Made by a program: the position numbers and the translations under genes. A stretch of 14,955 nucleotides of DNA from Bacteroidota bacterium (GTDB lineage: Bacteria; Spirochaetota; Spirochaetia; JABMQR01): NCBI GenBank assembly GCA_013202335.1, contig JABMQR010000363.1, positions 1-14,955 of the forward strand, given 5' to 3'. Below are positions 7,901 to 14,344 of this stretch, piece after piece (within the stretch, counting starts at the first letter, position 1; every line of letters starts with the position of its first letter). The notes under the pieces were generated by a model. That model saw only the letters and a list, made by a program, of their open reading frames with translations, did no database searches and was not told the origin of the DNA.

Positions 7901-8279
7901 CCCTTGAGTCTCCTTCAATAATAACTACTGCCGCAACAATACTGTCCTGATGAGAGAGTGAGAGATGAGTGGAGGATCCGCCGATTTGCCGGTAGGCGTC
8001 AAGAGCTGTTCCGTATAATGAGAGAAAAGGACGGCCGGCTGCATCATGATCCACAGCAATATCACGAAGTTTAAGCCCACGCAGACCTATTCCAAGTGCT
8101 TTTCCAAAAGCCTCCTTGGCAGCAAAACGTGATGCATAGGTCATGGCAGGATCCTCTTTACTCTCCTGTGCATACGCTATCTCATCAGGATGCATAAATC
8201 GTTTGAGAAATCCGGGATCCTTTGCTTTTACAGCCATTCTCTGCGTTTCTAGAATATCGATTCCAACCCCTAAAATCAC
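7890..8279 (-). CDS. acpS: Holo-[acyl-carrier-protein] synthase
   Basis: Transfers 4'-phosphopantetheine from CoA to acyl carrier protein, activating fatty-acid synthesis. The 129-residue length is typical. GVGIDI near the N-terminus carries Mg ligand Asp8, and SRFAAKEAFGKALG (50-63) is the AcpS signature with Lys55 and Glu56. The C-terminal HLSLSHQ is also characteristic. The start is GTG 8279, which overlaps the ybbR stop as GTGA; GAGG lies 7 bases upstream. The 3' end overlaps truA by 11 bases. It sits directly after cdaA-ybbR. Confidence 0.95.
   Translation of the reverse strand: MILGVGIDILETQRMAVKAKDPGFLKRFMHPDEIAYAQESKEDPAMTYASRFAAKEAFGKALGIGLRGLKLRDIAVDHDAAGRPFLSLYGTALDAYRQIGGSSTHLSLSHQDSIVAAVVIIEGDSRGGE
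7910..7915 (-). promoter_or_regulatory. Shine-Dalgarno site deciding the truA GTG start
   Basis: AAGGAG on the minus strand, within the last codons of acpS, lies 9 bases upstream of GTG 7900-7898. It favours this GTG over the TTG at 7918-7916. Confidence 0.7.
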
Positions 8280-8689
8280 TGACTATCCTCTTTTATTATC
8301 CGGCTGAGAAACAGCTTTACTGAACCCGGTTCGGGTTCATAGGTGACCATATCTGTATCCCCAACTACCCTATCTGTATTGATAATAACGTTCCTTATAT
8401 GTACCCCATCAGAATCTGCATCCAGAAAATCAACTGAACCGATAATCTGCTCCGGAATAATACGGTAAATATCTTTTTCGGGTCCCTTAATTATCAGCTT
8501 TATCTGATCCGGGATACTATTTTCTACAATATAATTATCGGGAATTCTCACTTCAAGCGGAATATAAAAAGAACGTTCTGAGGCGGTTACCATCTGAATT
8601 AAAAAGAAGATCAGCAGTGCGGTTATCAGCGATAATACTTTCGCCGGCCAGTTATATACCATGCCCTGCATGAATTTATTCTTTGGCAT
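8276..8689 (-). CDS. YbbR-domain membrane protein, likely partner of c-di-AMP synthase
   Basis: A 137-residue protein with one membrane segment near the N-terminus (about 17-36) and a single extracytoplasmic YbbR-like domain (about 40-135; IPLEVRIPDNYIV, then KLIIKGPE). In Firmicutes, YbbR/CdaR proteins sit beside CdaA and modulate its activity; the same adjacency here supports that role by inference. CdaR usually has several YbbR repeats, so one domain is a minimal version. The ATG at 8689 is preferred to the upstream in-frame ATG at 8704, because GAGGAGG lies 6 bases before it; the longer form would overlay that SD. It overlaps cdaA by 14 bases and acpS by 4. Confidence 0.82.
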   Translation of the reverse strand: MPKNKFMQGMVYNWPAKVLSLITALLIFFLIQMVTASERSFYIPLEVRIPDNYIVENSIPDQIKLIIKGPEKDIYRIIPEQIIGSVDFLDADSDGVHIRNVIINTDRVVGDTDMVTYEPEPGSVKLFLSRIIKEDSQ

Positions 8690-9491
8690 GGGACACCTCC
8701 TCAATCATCTCAGGATTAACATCATGATAATTCAGGAGTGCAATAATCATCCTTTTCGCTGTTTCCGGCTGGAGATCGTAATAGAGATTGGCATTATAGG
8801 CCAGAGAAATTGAGCCAGTCTCTTCAGAAACGCACAAAACAACCGCATCGGTATCTTCAGCCATTCCCAGAGCTGCACGGTGTCTGGCACCAAAACTTCT
8901 TCTAATATCAGCCTGCTCACTCAATGGAAGAAAGCATCCTGCTGAAATAATTTTACCCGACTGTACGATAGTTGCTCCATCGTGAAGAGGGGTGTTGTGA
9001 TCATACAGTGTGAGTATAAGTGCACTGGACAAATCCGCATTCAGTCTCGTTCCGGTATCAACTACACCACGTATACCCAGTTTCCTTGGAAAAACTATGA
9101 GTGCACCACGTCTTTTAGCCGACAGCACTACTAATGCATTGATAATTGTCTCTATCTGTTCCTGCGAAGTCTGGCTGCCGAAACGGAAAAGTCTGCCGCC
9201 CCGTGACCAGGTTCTCGTAAAAGCCCTTCGTAATTCAGGTTGATAAATAATTGCAATAATTATTATTACGGCCAGCAGGATGTGATCAAATATCCATAGT
9301 AAAGTGGTTAGCTGGAGAATGTATGCTGCTGCATATATGCAGCCAGTTATAATGATGATCCTGAGAATCTGAACAGCACTTGTTCTGGCTATATTAATAT
9401 ACAGACGATACAGAATAACAGAGGTGATTCCAATATCCAGCAGAGGTCGGATAATATCACGAACATACCAGATTTCTTCCAGCCATTTCAT
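8676..9491 (-). CDS. cdaA: Diadenylate cyclase (c-di-AMP synthase) CdaA
   Basis: Condenses two ATP into the second messenger c-di-AMP at the membrane. The 271-residue protein has three predicted membrane helices in the first about 83 residues (about 17-33, 41-59, 66-83) and then a DisA_N/DAC domain (about 105-250). Catalytic signatures are LHDGATIV (DGA at 171-173) and GARHRAALG (RHR at 203-205; many relatives have GTRHRAA, so Thr is Ala here). EETGSISLA is also conserved. The ATG at 9491 has GGGGAG 9 bases upstream. It is followed by the YbbR partner with a 14-base overlap, and glmM, the frequent third gene in Firmicutes, is replaced here by acpS. A near-consensus promoter lies upstream. c-di-AMP usually controls K+ and osmolyte uptake and envelope homeostasis; the local targets are unknown. 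Confidence 0.95.
   Translation of the reverse strand: MKWLEEIWYVRDIIRPLLDIGITSVILYRLYINIARTSAVQILRIIIITGCIYAAAYILQLTTLLWIFDHILLAVIIIIAIIYQPELRRAFTRTWSRGGRLFRFGSQTSQEQIETIINALVVLSAKRRGALIVFPRKLGIRGVVDTGTRLNADLSSALILTLYDHNTPLHDGATIVQSGKIISAGCFLPLSEQADIRRSFGARHRAALGMAEDTDAVVLCVSEETGSISLAYNANLYYDLQPETAKRMIIALLNYHDVNPEMIEEVSHAKE
8696..8702 (-). promoter_or_regulatory. Strong Shine-Dalgarno site deciding the ybbR start
   Basis: GAGGAGG on the minus strand, inside the last codons of cdaA, ends 6 bases before ATG 8689-8687. It would be translated over if the upstream ATG 8704 were used, so the internal ATG is the better start. Confidence 0.75.
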
Positions 9492-9542
9492 ACTAAAAAT
9501 CTCCCCTTAATATCTTAATTAATGCACTTTTCCAGTACTGCG

Positions 9543-9571
9543 ATTATAGAACTATCCCCTTTAAATCACAA
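9543..9571 (-). promoter_or_regulatory. Candidate internal promoter for cdaA-ybbR-acpS-truA and following genes
   Basis: On the minus strand TTGTGA (9566-9571) and a perfect TATAAT (9543-9548) are separated by 17 bases. The -35 box overlaps the cls stop codon. The predicted start near 9536 gives a leader of about 45 bases, including GGGGAG before the cdaA ATG. No terminator separates cls from this site, so it would add to any read-through from upstream. Confidence 0.6.
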
Positions 9572-11023
9572 TAGCGGGGCTACAATACGAAAAGCAGAAT
9601 TCCTGAATTTCCTTAATCTTCCAATCGCCTTATAATCTTCCAGAGTAAATTGTCTGCAGGACTTAAGATCACGCTCAAATTGTGTCGTTAATTCCATAGC
9701 AGTTTTTTGGTCATACAGCACCGTATTTAATTCATAATCAAGAAAAAAACTTCTTTGATCTACATTACAGCTCCCTACGGTCGCCATAATATCATCAATA
9801 ATAAGCGATTTAACATGAAAAAAACCTGCCTCATAGAGATATATTTTTACCCCGGCCAAAAGCAGCGGCTCAAAAAAGGTGTGGGCAACCCAGAAGGGTA
9901 TATACTTGTCCGCTCTCCCTGTCATCATGAGAGAGACTTCCACACCACTTAGGGCGGCAGTCTCAATGGCAGCAGCAATACTTTCATCAGGAACAAAATA
10001 GGGACTTTGAATCATTACTTTTGAGTCTGCATTTGATATCATCGTGAGATAGAGTTTATGAATGGAGTACCAATGCGAATCGGGGCCGCTGCAGAGTATC
10101 TGGACCGGTAACAGTCTGTCGGGATTTTTGTCACAGGCATTTCCATCGATATACTTTCCATAGGTTTCAATTATGCCGCCGCTATTGACCCAATCAGCAA
10201 TAAATACTGACTGAAGCAGCACAACTGCTCCCCCGCCGCTAAGACGCAGGTGCGTATCGCGCCAGCTGTCAAATCTGGGCCGCCCTGTTATATATTCGGC
10301 AGCAAGATTCATCCCGCCTGTGTATGCCGTTTTCCCATCAATTACCACAATTTTTCTGTGCATTCTATAGTTGATCAGCCATGCAGTAATAATATTTGCC
10401 GGGTCCAGAAAGTTCCTGAACTGCACCTTGCTTTTTTTAAGCCGGCGCCGTCCTTTTCGGGTAAAGGCAGGTCGTGACCCCGCCCCATCAACCAAAAACC
10501 GGACTTCCAAACCCTCATTCGCTTTCCGCTCCAGAATATCAATAATCCTGTTACCCATTTCATCATTCCGGAAAATAAAATATTCCATATGAATGGAGTT
10601 TTTTGCACTTTCGAGATCCTCAAACAGGCGTTCGAATTTATCCTTACCGGTATGAAAAATCTCTAATTTATTATCCTGTGTAATAATGGCATTACCCGTT
10701 TTCATGGTAATAGTTAATATTTTAGAGATATCAGATCCAATCTGTGAATAGGAGTTCTGGATTTGTATGGCCTGTTCCACCAGTAGATCCTTCATTCGCT
10801 CCCCAAAAACCTCTTCAGGTCGAAGTTTTACCAGTTTTCGTCTTCTCCAGTTTAATCCGCCCATGAGGTATATAACAGCTCCGGCATAGGGGATGAGAAA
10901 AAGAGCCAGTATCCACGCAAATGTTGATTGAGGTGTTTTATTATCCAGAAGCAGTTGAACGGATAAACCAATCGCCAGGACAACATAGAGTATATAAAAT
11001 ATTGAGAAACCGCCAATCTCCAA
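9566..11023 (-). CDS. cls: Cardiolipin synthase-type phospholipase D family protein
   Basis: Membrane enzyme of the bacterial cardiolipin synthase family, expected to condense phosphatidylglycerol molecules. With the start at TTG 11023 it has 485 residues. Two N-terminal membrane helices (about 5-27 and 34-56) are followed by two PLD half-sites. HKD1 is MHRKIVVID (His222, Lys224, Asp229) with GGMN after it. HKD2 is FHVKSLIID (His403, Lys405, Asp410) followed by GSCNVDQRSF. Both sites are intact. GGAG is 9 bases before TTG 11023 but only 3 before the other in-frame TTG (11029), so the shorter form is preferred, with moderate certainty. It begins 2 bases after the glpK stop, and GlpK supplies glycerol-3-phosphate, the backbone of the lipids this enzyme uses. 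The exact substrate cannot be read from sequence; other PLD phosphatidyltransferases share this layout. Confidence 0.9.
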   Translation of the reverse strand: MEIGGFSIFYILYVVLAIGLSVQLLLDNKTPQSTFAWILALFLIPYAGAVIYLMGGLNWRRRKLVKLRPEEVFGERMKDLLVEQAIQIQNSYSQIGSDISKILTITMKTGNAIITQDNKLEIFHTGKDKFERLFEDLESAKNSIHMEYFIFRNDEMGNRIIDILERKANEGLEVRFLVDGAGSRPAFTRKGRRRLKKSKVQFRNFLDPANIITAWLINYRMHRKIVVIDGKTAYTGGMNLAAEYITGRPRFDSWRDTHLRLSGGGAVVLLQSVFIADWVNSGGIIETYGKYIDGNACDKNPDRLLPVQILCSGPDSHWYSIHKLYLTMISNADSKVMIQSPYFVPDESIAAAIETAALSGVEVSLMMTGRADKYIPFWVAHTFFEPLLLAGVKIYLYEAGFFHVKSLIIDDIMATVGSCNVDQRSFFLDYELNTVLYDQKTAMELTTQFERDLKSCRQFTLEDYKAIGRLRKFRNSAFRIVAPLL

Positions 11024-11025
11024 CT

Positions 11026-12543
11026 TCAATCACTCCAATTCAATGTTCTCTCTACTGCTTTATGCCAATCCCGTATCAGTGCTGTTCGTTCCTGCTCACC
11101 CATACCGGGAGTCCATCGCAAATCTTCACGCCATTGCCTGCTCAGCTCTTCCTCACTCTCCCAGTATCCGGTGGAAAGTCCTGCTGCATATGCTGCTCCA
11201 AGCGCAGTAGTCTCTTTTACTGCCGGTCTGACAACCGGGATATTGAGAATATCAGCCTGAAACTGCATCAGCAGTCTGCTGTTTGTCAGTCCTCCGTCGA
11301 CACGGAGCTCATTGAGGTGAATCCCTGAATCTTTCTCAACAGCACCAAAGATATCATACGCCTGATAGGCCGTTGCTTCAAGAACTGCACGAGCAATGTG
11401 TCCTGAATTTGCATAACCGGTGAGTCCTGCAATTACCCCTCTGGCATCTGACCGCCAATAGGGGGCAAAAAGTCCGGAAAATGCGGGAACAAAATAGACT
11501 CCGCCATTATCTTCAACTGATTCAGCAAGTACATCCAGTTCCGGTGCTGTTTTTACCAGTCCCAGATTATCCCTCACCCACTGCACCAGTGAACCGGCAA
11601 CGGCTATTGATCCTTCAAGGGCATATTTGGGGATTTCCCCTGCTTTATGATAAGCTGCGGTGGTCAGGAGTCCCTGAGTGGACTGACAGAGTTTCTCTCC
11701 GGTATTTACCAGCAGAAAGCATCCTGTCCCATAGGTATTCTTTGCCATTCCTTCCGAAAAACAGGCCTGCCCAAACAGTGCAGACTGCTGGTCTCCCAGA
11801 ATACCGCACAACGGTACGCTGCCCCCAGCTAGAATAGTCGTATCCGTATATCCATAAATTATTCCCATTGAGGGTTTTATTTCAGGCAGGGAATTTTCTG
11901 GGATTTCGTATAGATCAAGCAGCTCTTTATCCCAGCAGAGTTTTGCCAGATCCATGAGCTGATAGCGTGATGCATTGGTAAAATCGGTTATGCAGATACC
12001 GCCGGAAGTTCCCCCGGTAAGATTCCAGATAAGCCAGGTGTCCATTGTACCGAACATAACTTTACCTTCAGAGGCTTTTCTGCGTAAGCCTTCAACGTTA
12101 TCAAGCATCCAGCGTATTTTAGATCCTGCAAAATAGGGGCTGAGGGTTAGTCCGGTCTTTTCACGCAGGCCGTCTATTCCCTGCTCTGCAATGAGTCCAT
12201 CAATAAAGGGTTTTCCCCGCAGGTCCTGCCATACGATTGCATTATAGTAGTGTTTTCCTGTTTTCGGATCCCAGGCTACGACTGTCTCGCGCTGATTTGT
12301 GATGCCAATTCCAGATATTTCGTCAGCAGCAATCCCGGATTTCTCAAGGGTTTTTTGGATTACCACCACGGTATTATCCCAAATTTCCATGGGGTCATGT
12401 TCAACCCGGCCGGGCTTCGGGAAAATTTGTTTGTGTTCAAGTTGATGAGACGCAATTAGTACACCGTTTTTGTTAAAAAGTATAAAACGGGTACTGGTGG
12501 TTCCCTGATCAATTGCTCCAATGTACTGCTGTTTTTTTTCCAT
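11026..12543 (-). CDS. glpK: Glycerol kinase
   Basis: Phosphorylates glycerol to sn-glycerol-3-phosphate (FGGY kinase family). The 505-residue length is typical. DQGTTSTR (12-19) binds ATP phosphate. The glycerol-contacting residues are recognisable: Arg85 and Glu86 in NQRET, Trp105 in VWQD, and Asp251 in GDQQSALFGQ. NTYGTGCF and DGGLTNSRLLMQ are further family signatures. The His-containing HFYG loop, by which HPr of the phosphotransferase system activates Gram-positive enzymes, is replaced by IIYGY (about 228-232), so that control appears absent. The ATG at 12543 has GAGG 8 bases upstream inside the vanZ 3' end. No glycerol facilitator or glpD is next to it; it sits between a VanZ-like gene and cls, suggesting a lipid-precursor role (inference). 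Confidence 0.96.
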   Translation of the reverse strand: MEKKQQYIGAIDQGTTSTRFILFNKNGVLIASHQLEHKQIFPKPGRVEHDPMEIWDNTVVVIQKTLEKSGIAADEISGIGITNQRETVVAWDPKTGKHYYNAIVWQDLRGKPFIDGLIAEQGIDGLREKTGLTLSPYFAGSKIRWMLDNVEGLRRKASEGKVMFGTMDTWLIWNLTGGTSGGICITDFTNASRYQLMDLAKLCWDKELLDLYEIPENSLPEIKPSMGIIYGYTDTTILAGGSVPLCGILGDQQSALFGQACFSEGMAKNTYGTGCFLLVNTGEKLCQSTQGLLTTAAYHKAGEIPKYALEGSIAVAGSLVQWVRDNLGLVKTAPELDVLAESVEDNGGVYFVPAFSGLFAPYWRSDARGVIAGLTGYANSGHIARAVLEATAYQAYDIFGAVEKDSGIHLNELRVDGGLTNSRLLMQFQADILNIPVVRPAVKETTALGAAYAAGLSTGYWESEEELSRQWREDLRWTPGMGEQERTALIRDWHKAVERTLNWSD

Positions 12544-12546
12544 GTG

Positions 12547-12954
12547 CTAATCCTCTTTCTGCTTTTTTATAAACAATTGATATAACCGCAACGCGATCCA
12601 GGAGAAGCTGATTCCAATAAACGCTCCCCCGGCGTCAGCGGCAAAATCGACAATATCCGGGAATCTCCCGGTAAGCTGCTGCAGTATTTCCAGCGAGCCT
12701 CCCATAGCTGAACAATAACCGAAAGACCATAATCCGGTAAACAGTATATTCCGGGATCCGGGAAGGTTCAGACTCCGTACTGCTGCAAATGATAAAAACC
12801 CCAGGACAATATATGCCACAAGATGCAGGATCTTATCACTCATCCCTGCAGTTACTTGTAATTTGGATCCTGAGACCAGAGAGAGTACTATTATGGTGAT
12901 TGATACAGCAATCCATAAGATGATTTCCGCTATGGTTAGTCTGTTCCTCTTCAT
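12547..12954 (-). CDS. VanZ-like integral membrane protein
   Basis: A 135-residue protein with about four membrane segments (about 8-27, 43-60, 70-88, 103-126). VanZ-family signatures are DKILHLVAYIVLGFL and LEILQQLTGRFPDIVDFAADAGGAFIG, with the conserved E, Q, R, D and D pattern. The family is named for a teicoplanin-resistance accessory protein, but most members, including such single-domain ones, have no known function. The ATG overlaps the radical SAM stop as ATGA and the next SD (GAGG) is 13 bases away, so translation is probably coupled. glpK begins 3 bases after its stop. Confidence 0.85.
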   Translation of the reverse strand: MKRNRLTIAEIILWIAVSITIIVLSLVSGSKLQVTAGMSDKILHLVAYIVLGFLSFAAVRSLNLPGSRNILFTGLWSFGYCSAMGGSLEILQQLTGRFPDIVDFAADAGGAFIGISFSWIALRLYQLFIKKQKED

Positions 12955-13976
12955 GTGTCTACACGTTCCTCAAGGCATCTCCCCTGATGCAGGTTGTTTG
13001 TGCGCATCATTTTCCCCAGCTGCGAGATGAACGCCCCTTTCTTTTTAAACAGTCTTGGTGCGGCAAGCCGATGACTGGGTGTGTCACAGGTGAGCCGTTG
13101 GATAATTATATCTCCAGGTACTCTTTCCAGTAAATAGGCTGTATAGGATAGGTGCCTTGCTGTTGATGGGACTAATAATTCTCCCTGAGAGTATTCTGTG
13201 AGCATTTGTGTATTATCAGGTATATGCAGGTTATGAATTTTCACTGCTTCCGGATGCAGTTCTGTGATTAGTTCGGCTGTCCTGGAAATTTCTTCATAGC
13301 TTTCTCCAGGCAAACCGAGAATTAAATGGACTGATATTTTTATTCCGCTTTTTCTCAGGAGATGGAATGTTTCCACAAACTGTTCTGCGGTATGACCCCG
13401 GTTAATTCGATCCAGAGTGTTGTTTATGCTGGTCTGCAGTCCCAGCTCTACCCAGACGTCTTCCACTCTTTCTCTATAGGATGATAACAGGCTGATTTTT
13501 TCAGTATCCAGGCAGTCTGGTCTGGTTGATACGATTAATTCCTTAAATTCCATGAGATTCAGGGCATAATCATAGAGTTCGCGCAATACTGCCGGTTCAT
13601 CATAGGTTCCGGAAAAGGCCTGAAAATAGAGCAGAAACAGTTCAGCACGATACCGGCTGCCAAGGAATTTTCCCGCTTTCTCTATCTGATTTTTTATGTA
13701 TTCTTTTCGCTCTGAGAGTGTTTGATTCTGATAATAGCTGATTACTTCAACCCCTGGTGATTCTTCACGGTAGGCTTTCCTTGCTTCGGCTGCTTCTTTC
13801 TGTCGATGGTAGACGGCGACTGCTCCGGTATCATCACAGTAGGTGCATCCTCCCAGGCCGTCCGGGGTTCGGTTGGGGCATGAGAATCCTCCGTCTACAC
13901 CTATACGGTAGGCGGATGTTCCGTATTTTTTTGTCAGGTAGGTTTTGTATGTGTAGTAGGGGGTTGGGGCTTCCAT
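12951..13976 (-). CDS. TIGR01212-type (YhcC-like) radical SAM protein
   Basis: A 341-residue protein with the Elp3-like cluster motif CX10CX2C: Cys33 (FSCPNR), Cys44 and Cys47 (CTYC) in this numbering. These bind the 4Fe-4S cluster that cleaves S-adenosylmethionine. A radical SAM barrel follows: LYFQAFSGTY, then VSTRPDCL, then VELGLQTSINNTL with NRGH, then VHLILGLPGES and KIHNLHI. This order is typical of TIGR01212 proteins such as E. coli YhcC. I know of no settled reaction for the family, so none is given. ATG 13976 gives the family-typical N-terminus; GTG 13982 is an alternative, and neither has a clear SD. It is the first gene of the minus-strand run, preceded by the divergent intergenic region, and overlaps vanZ by 4 bases. 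Confidence 0.88.
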   Translation of the reverse strand: MEAPTPYYTYKTYLTKKYGTSAYRIGVDGGFSCPNRTPDGLGGCTYCDDTGAVAVYHRQKEAAEARKAYREESPGVEVISYYQNQTLSERKEYIKNQIEKAGKFLGSRYRAELFLLYFQAFSGTYDEPAVLRELYDYALNLMEFKELIVSTRPDCLDTEKISLLSSYRERVEDVWVELGLQTSINNTLDRINRGHTAEQFVETFHLLRKSGIKISVHLILGLPGESYEEISRTAELITELHPEAVKIHNLHIPDNTQMLTEYSQGELLVPSTARHLSYTAYLLERVPGDIIIQRLTCDTPSHRLAAPRLFKKKGAFISQLGKMMRTNNLHQGRCLEERVDT

Positions 13977-13995
13977 TATCACGATAGTATCATAA

Positions 13996-14015
13996 TATGT
14001 TGGTAGTGCAACATA
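13996..14015. repeat. 7-bp inverted repeat close to the radical SAM start
   Basis: TATGTTG (13996-14002) and CAACATA (14009-14015) are perfect inverse copies around a 6-base centre, 20 bases upstream of the ATG at 13976. Size and position would suit an operator dyad or a small 5'-UTR hairpin; neither is demonstrated. Confidence 0.6.
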
Positions 14016-14152
14016 GATTGGGGACTAGAACTGAATAAAATGTCATCTGCAAAGATTTTATTCGAAAATTTTAGTATTTTTTCATTACTTAAACTGTATG
14101 TGCTTTCAAGAAAATGAATAATAAAATATTTTAATCTAATTTCCCCCAATCT
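14015..14152. repeat. 138-bp segment bounded by 9-bp inverted repeats
   Basis: AGATTGGGG at 14015-14023 is matched by its exact reverse complement CCCCAATCT at 14144-14152. Between them lie a second perfect inverted repeat (14033-14063) and a 12-bp palindrome TAAAATATTTTA at 14122-14133. The nesting could reflect a structured leader RNA of the minus-strand run or a small non-coding element; chance is possible for 9-bp arms at this distance. Confidence 0.5.
14033..14063. repeat. 9-bp perfect inverted repeat (13-base loop)
   Basis: GAATAAAAT (14033-14041) and ATTTTATTC (14055-14063) are perfect inverse copies with 13 bases between. As RNA it forms an AU-rich hairpin; as DNA it is a candidate operator. 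On either strand it lacks the GC-rich stem plus T-run of an intrinsic terminator. Confidence 0.6.
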
Positions 14153-14284
14153 CCGAATCACTAGCTATATGCCCCATTCTCAATGGTAAAATCGGCTTGA
14201 AAAAATTACTCCCATCATTCAGCTCAATGTTATTTTCAACCACAACATACTCTCAATTTTGGGCGTTCTCTCAACTAAAATGAA

Positions 14285-14313
14285 TTGACACCTGATCGTT
14301 TTCATAGTATCGT
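14285..14313 (+). promoter_or_regulatory. Candidate promoter of the sugar ABC ATPase gene
   Basis: A perfect -35 TTGACA (14285-14290), a 17-base spacer, and a -10 TATCGT (14308-14313; 4 of 6 consensus). The predicted start near 14320 leaves a leader of about 25 bases that holds the SD. Confidence 0.6.
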
Positions 14314-14331
14314 TATTTACATAAGATAAAC

Positions 14332-14337
14332 AGGGGG
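14332..14337 (+). promoter_or_regulatory. Ribosome binding site of the ABC ATPase gene
   Basis: AGGGGG lies 7 bases before ATG 14345-14347, fixing the start of a gene that runs off the right edge. Confidence 0.75.
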
Positions 14338-14344
14338 TTTATAC

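Larger units (their letters stand above)
13977..14344. other. AT-rich divergent intergenic region with inverted repeats
   Basis: About 370 bases separate the radical SAM gene (-) from the ABC ATPase (+). Several symmetric elements are visible (listed separately). The plus-strand promoter is clear. For the minus strand only weak candidates are seen, e.g. TTGAGA (14251-14256) with TAACAT (14227-14232) at 18-base spacing. A short perfect inverted repeat CCATT-CTC-AATGG occurs at 14174-14186. Bases 14187-14226 show nothing I recognise. A 60-codon frame (13979-14161, -) is probably not a gene but ends in GTGA over the radical SAM region. Confidence 0.7.

Noticed and set aside
10921..11328. 135-codon plus-strand frame
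   Set aside because: Antisense across the glpK-cls junction; composition fits a shadow of real genes.
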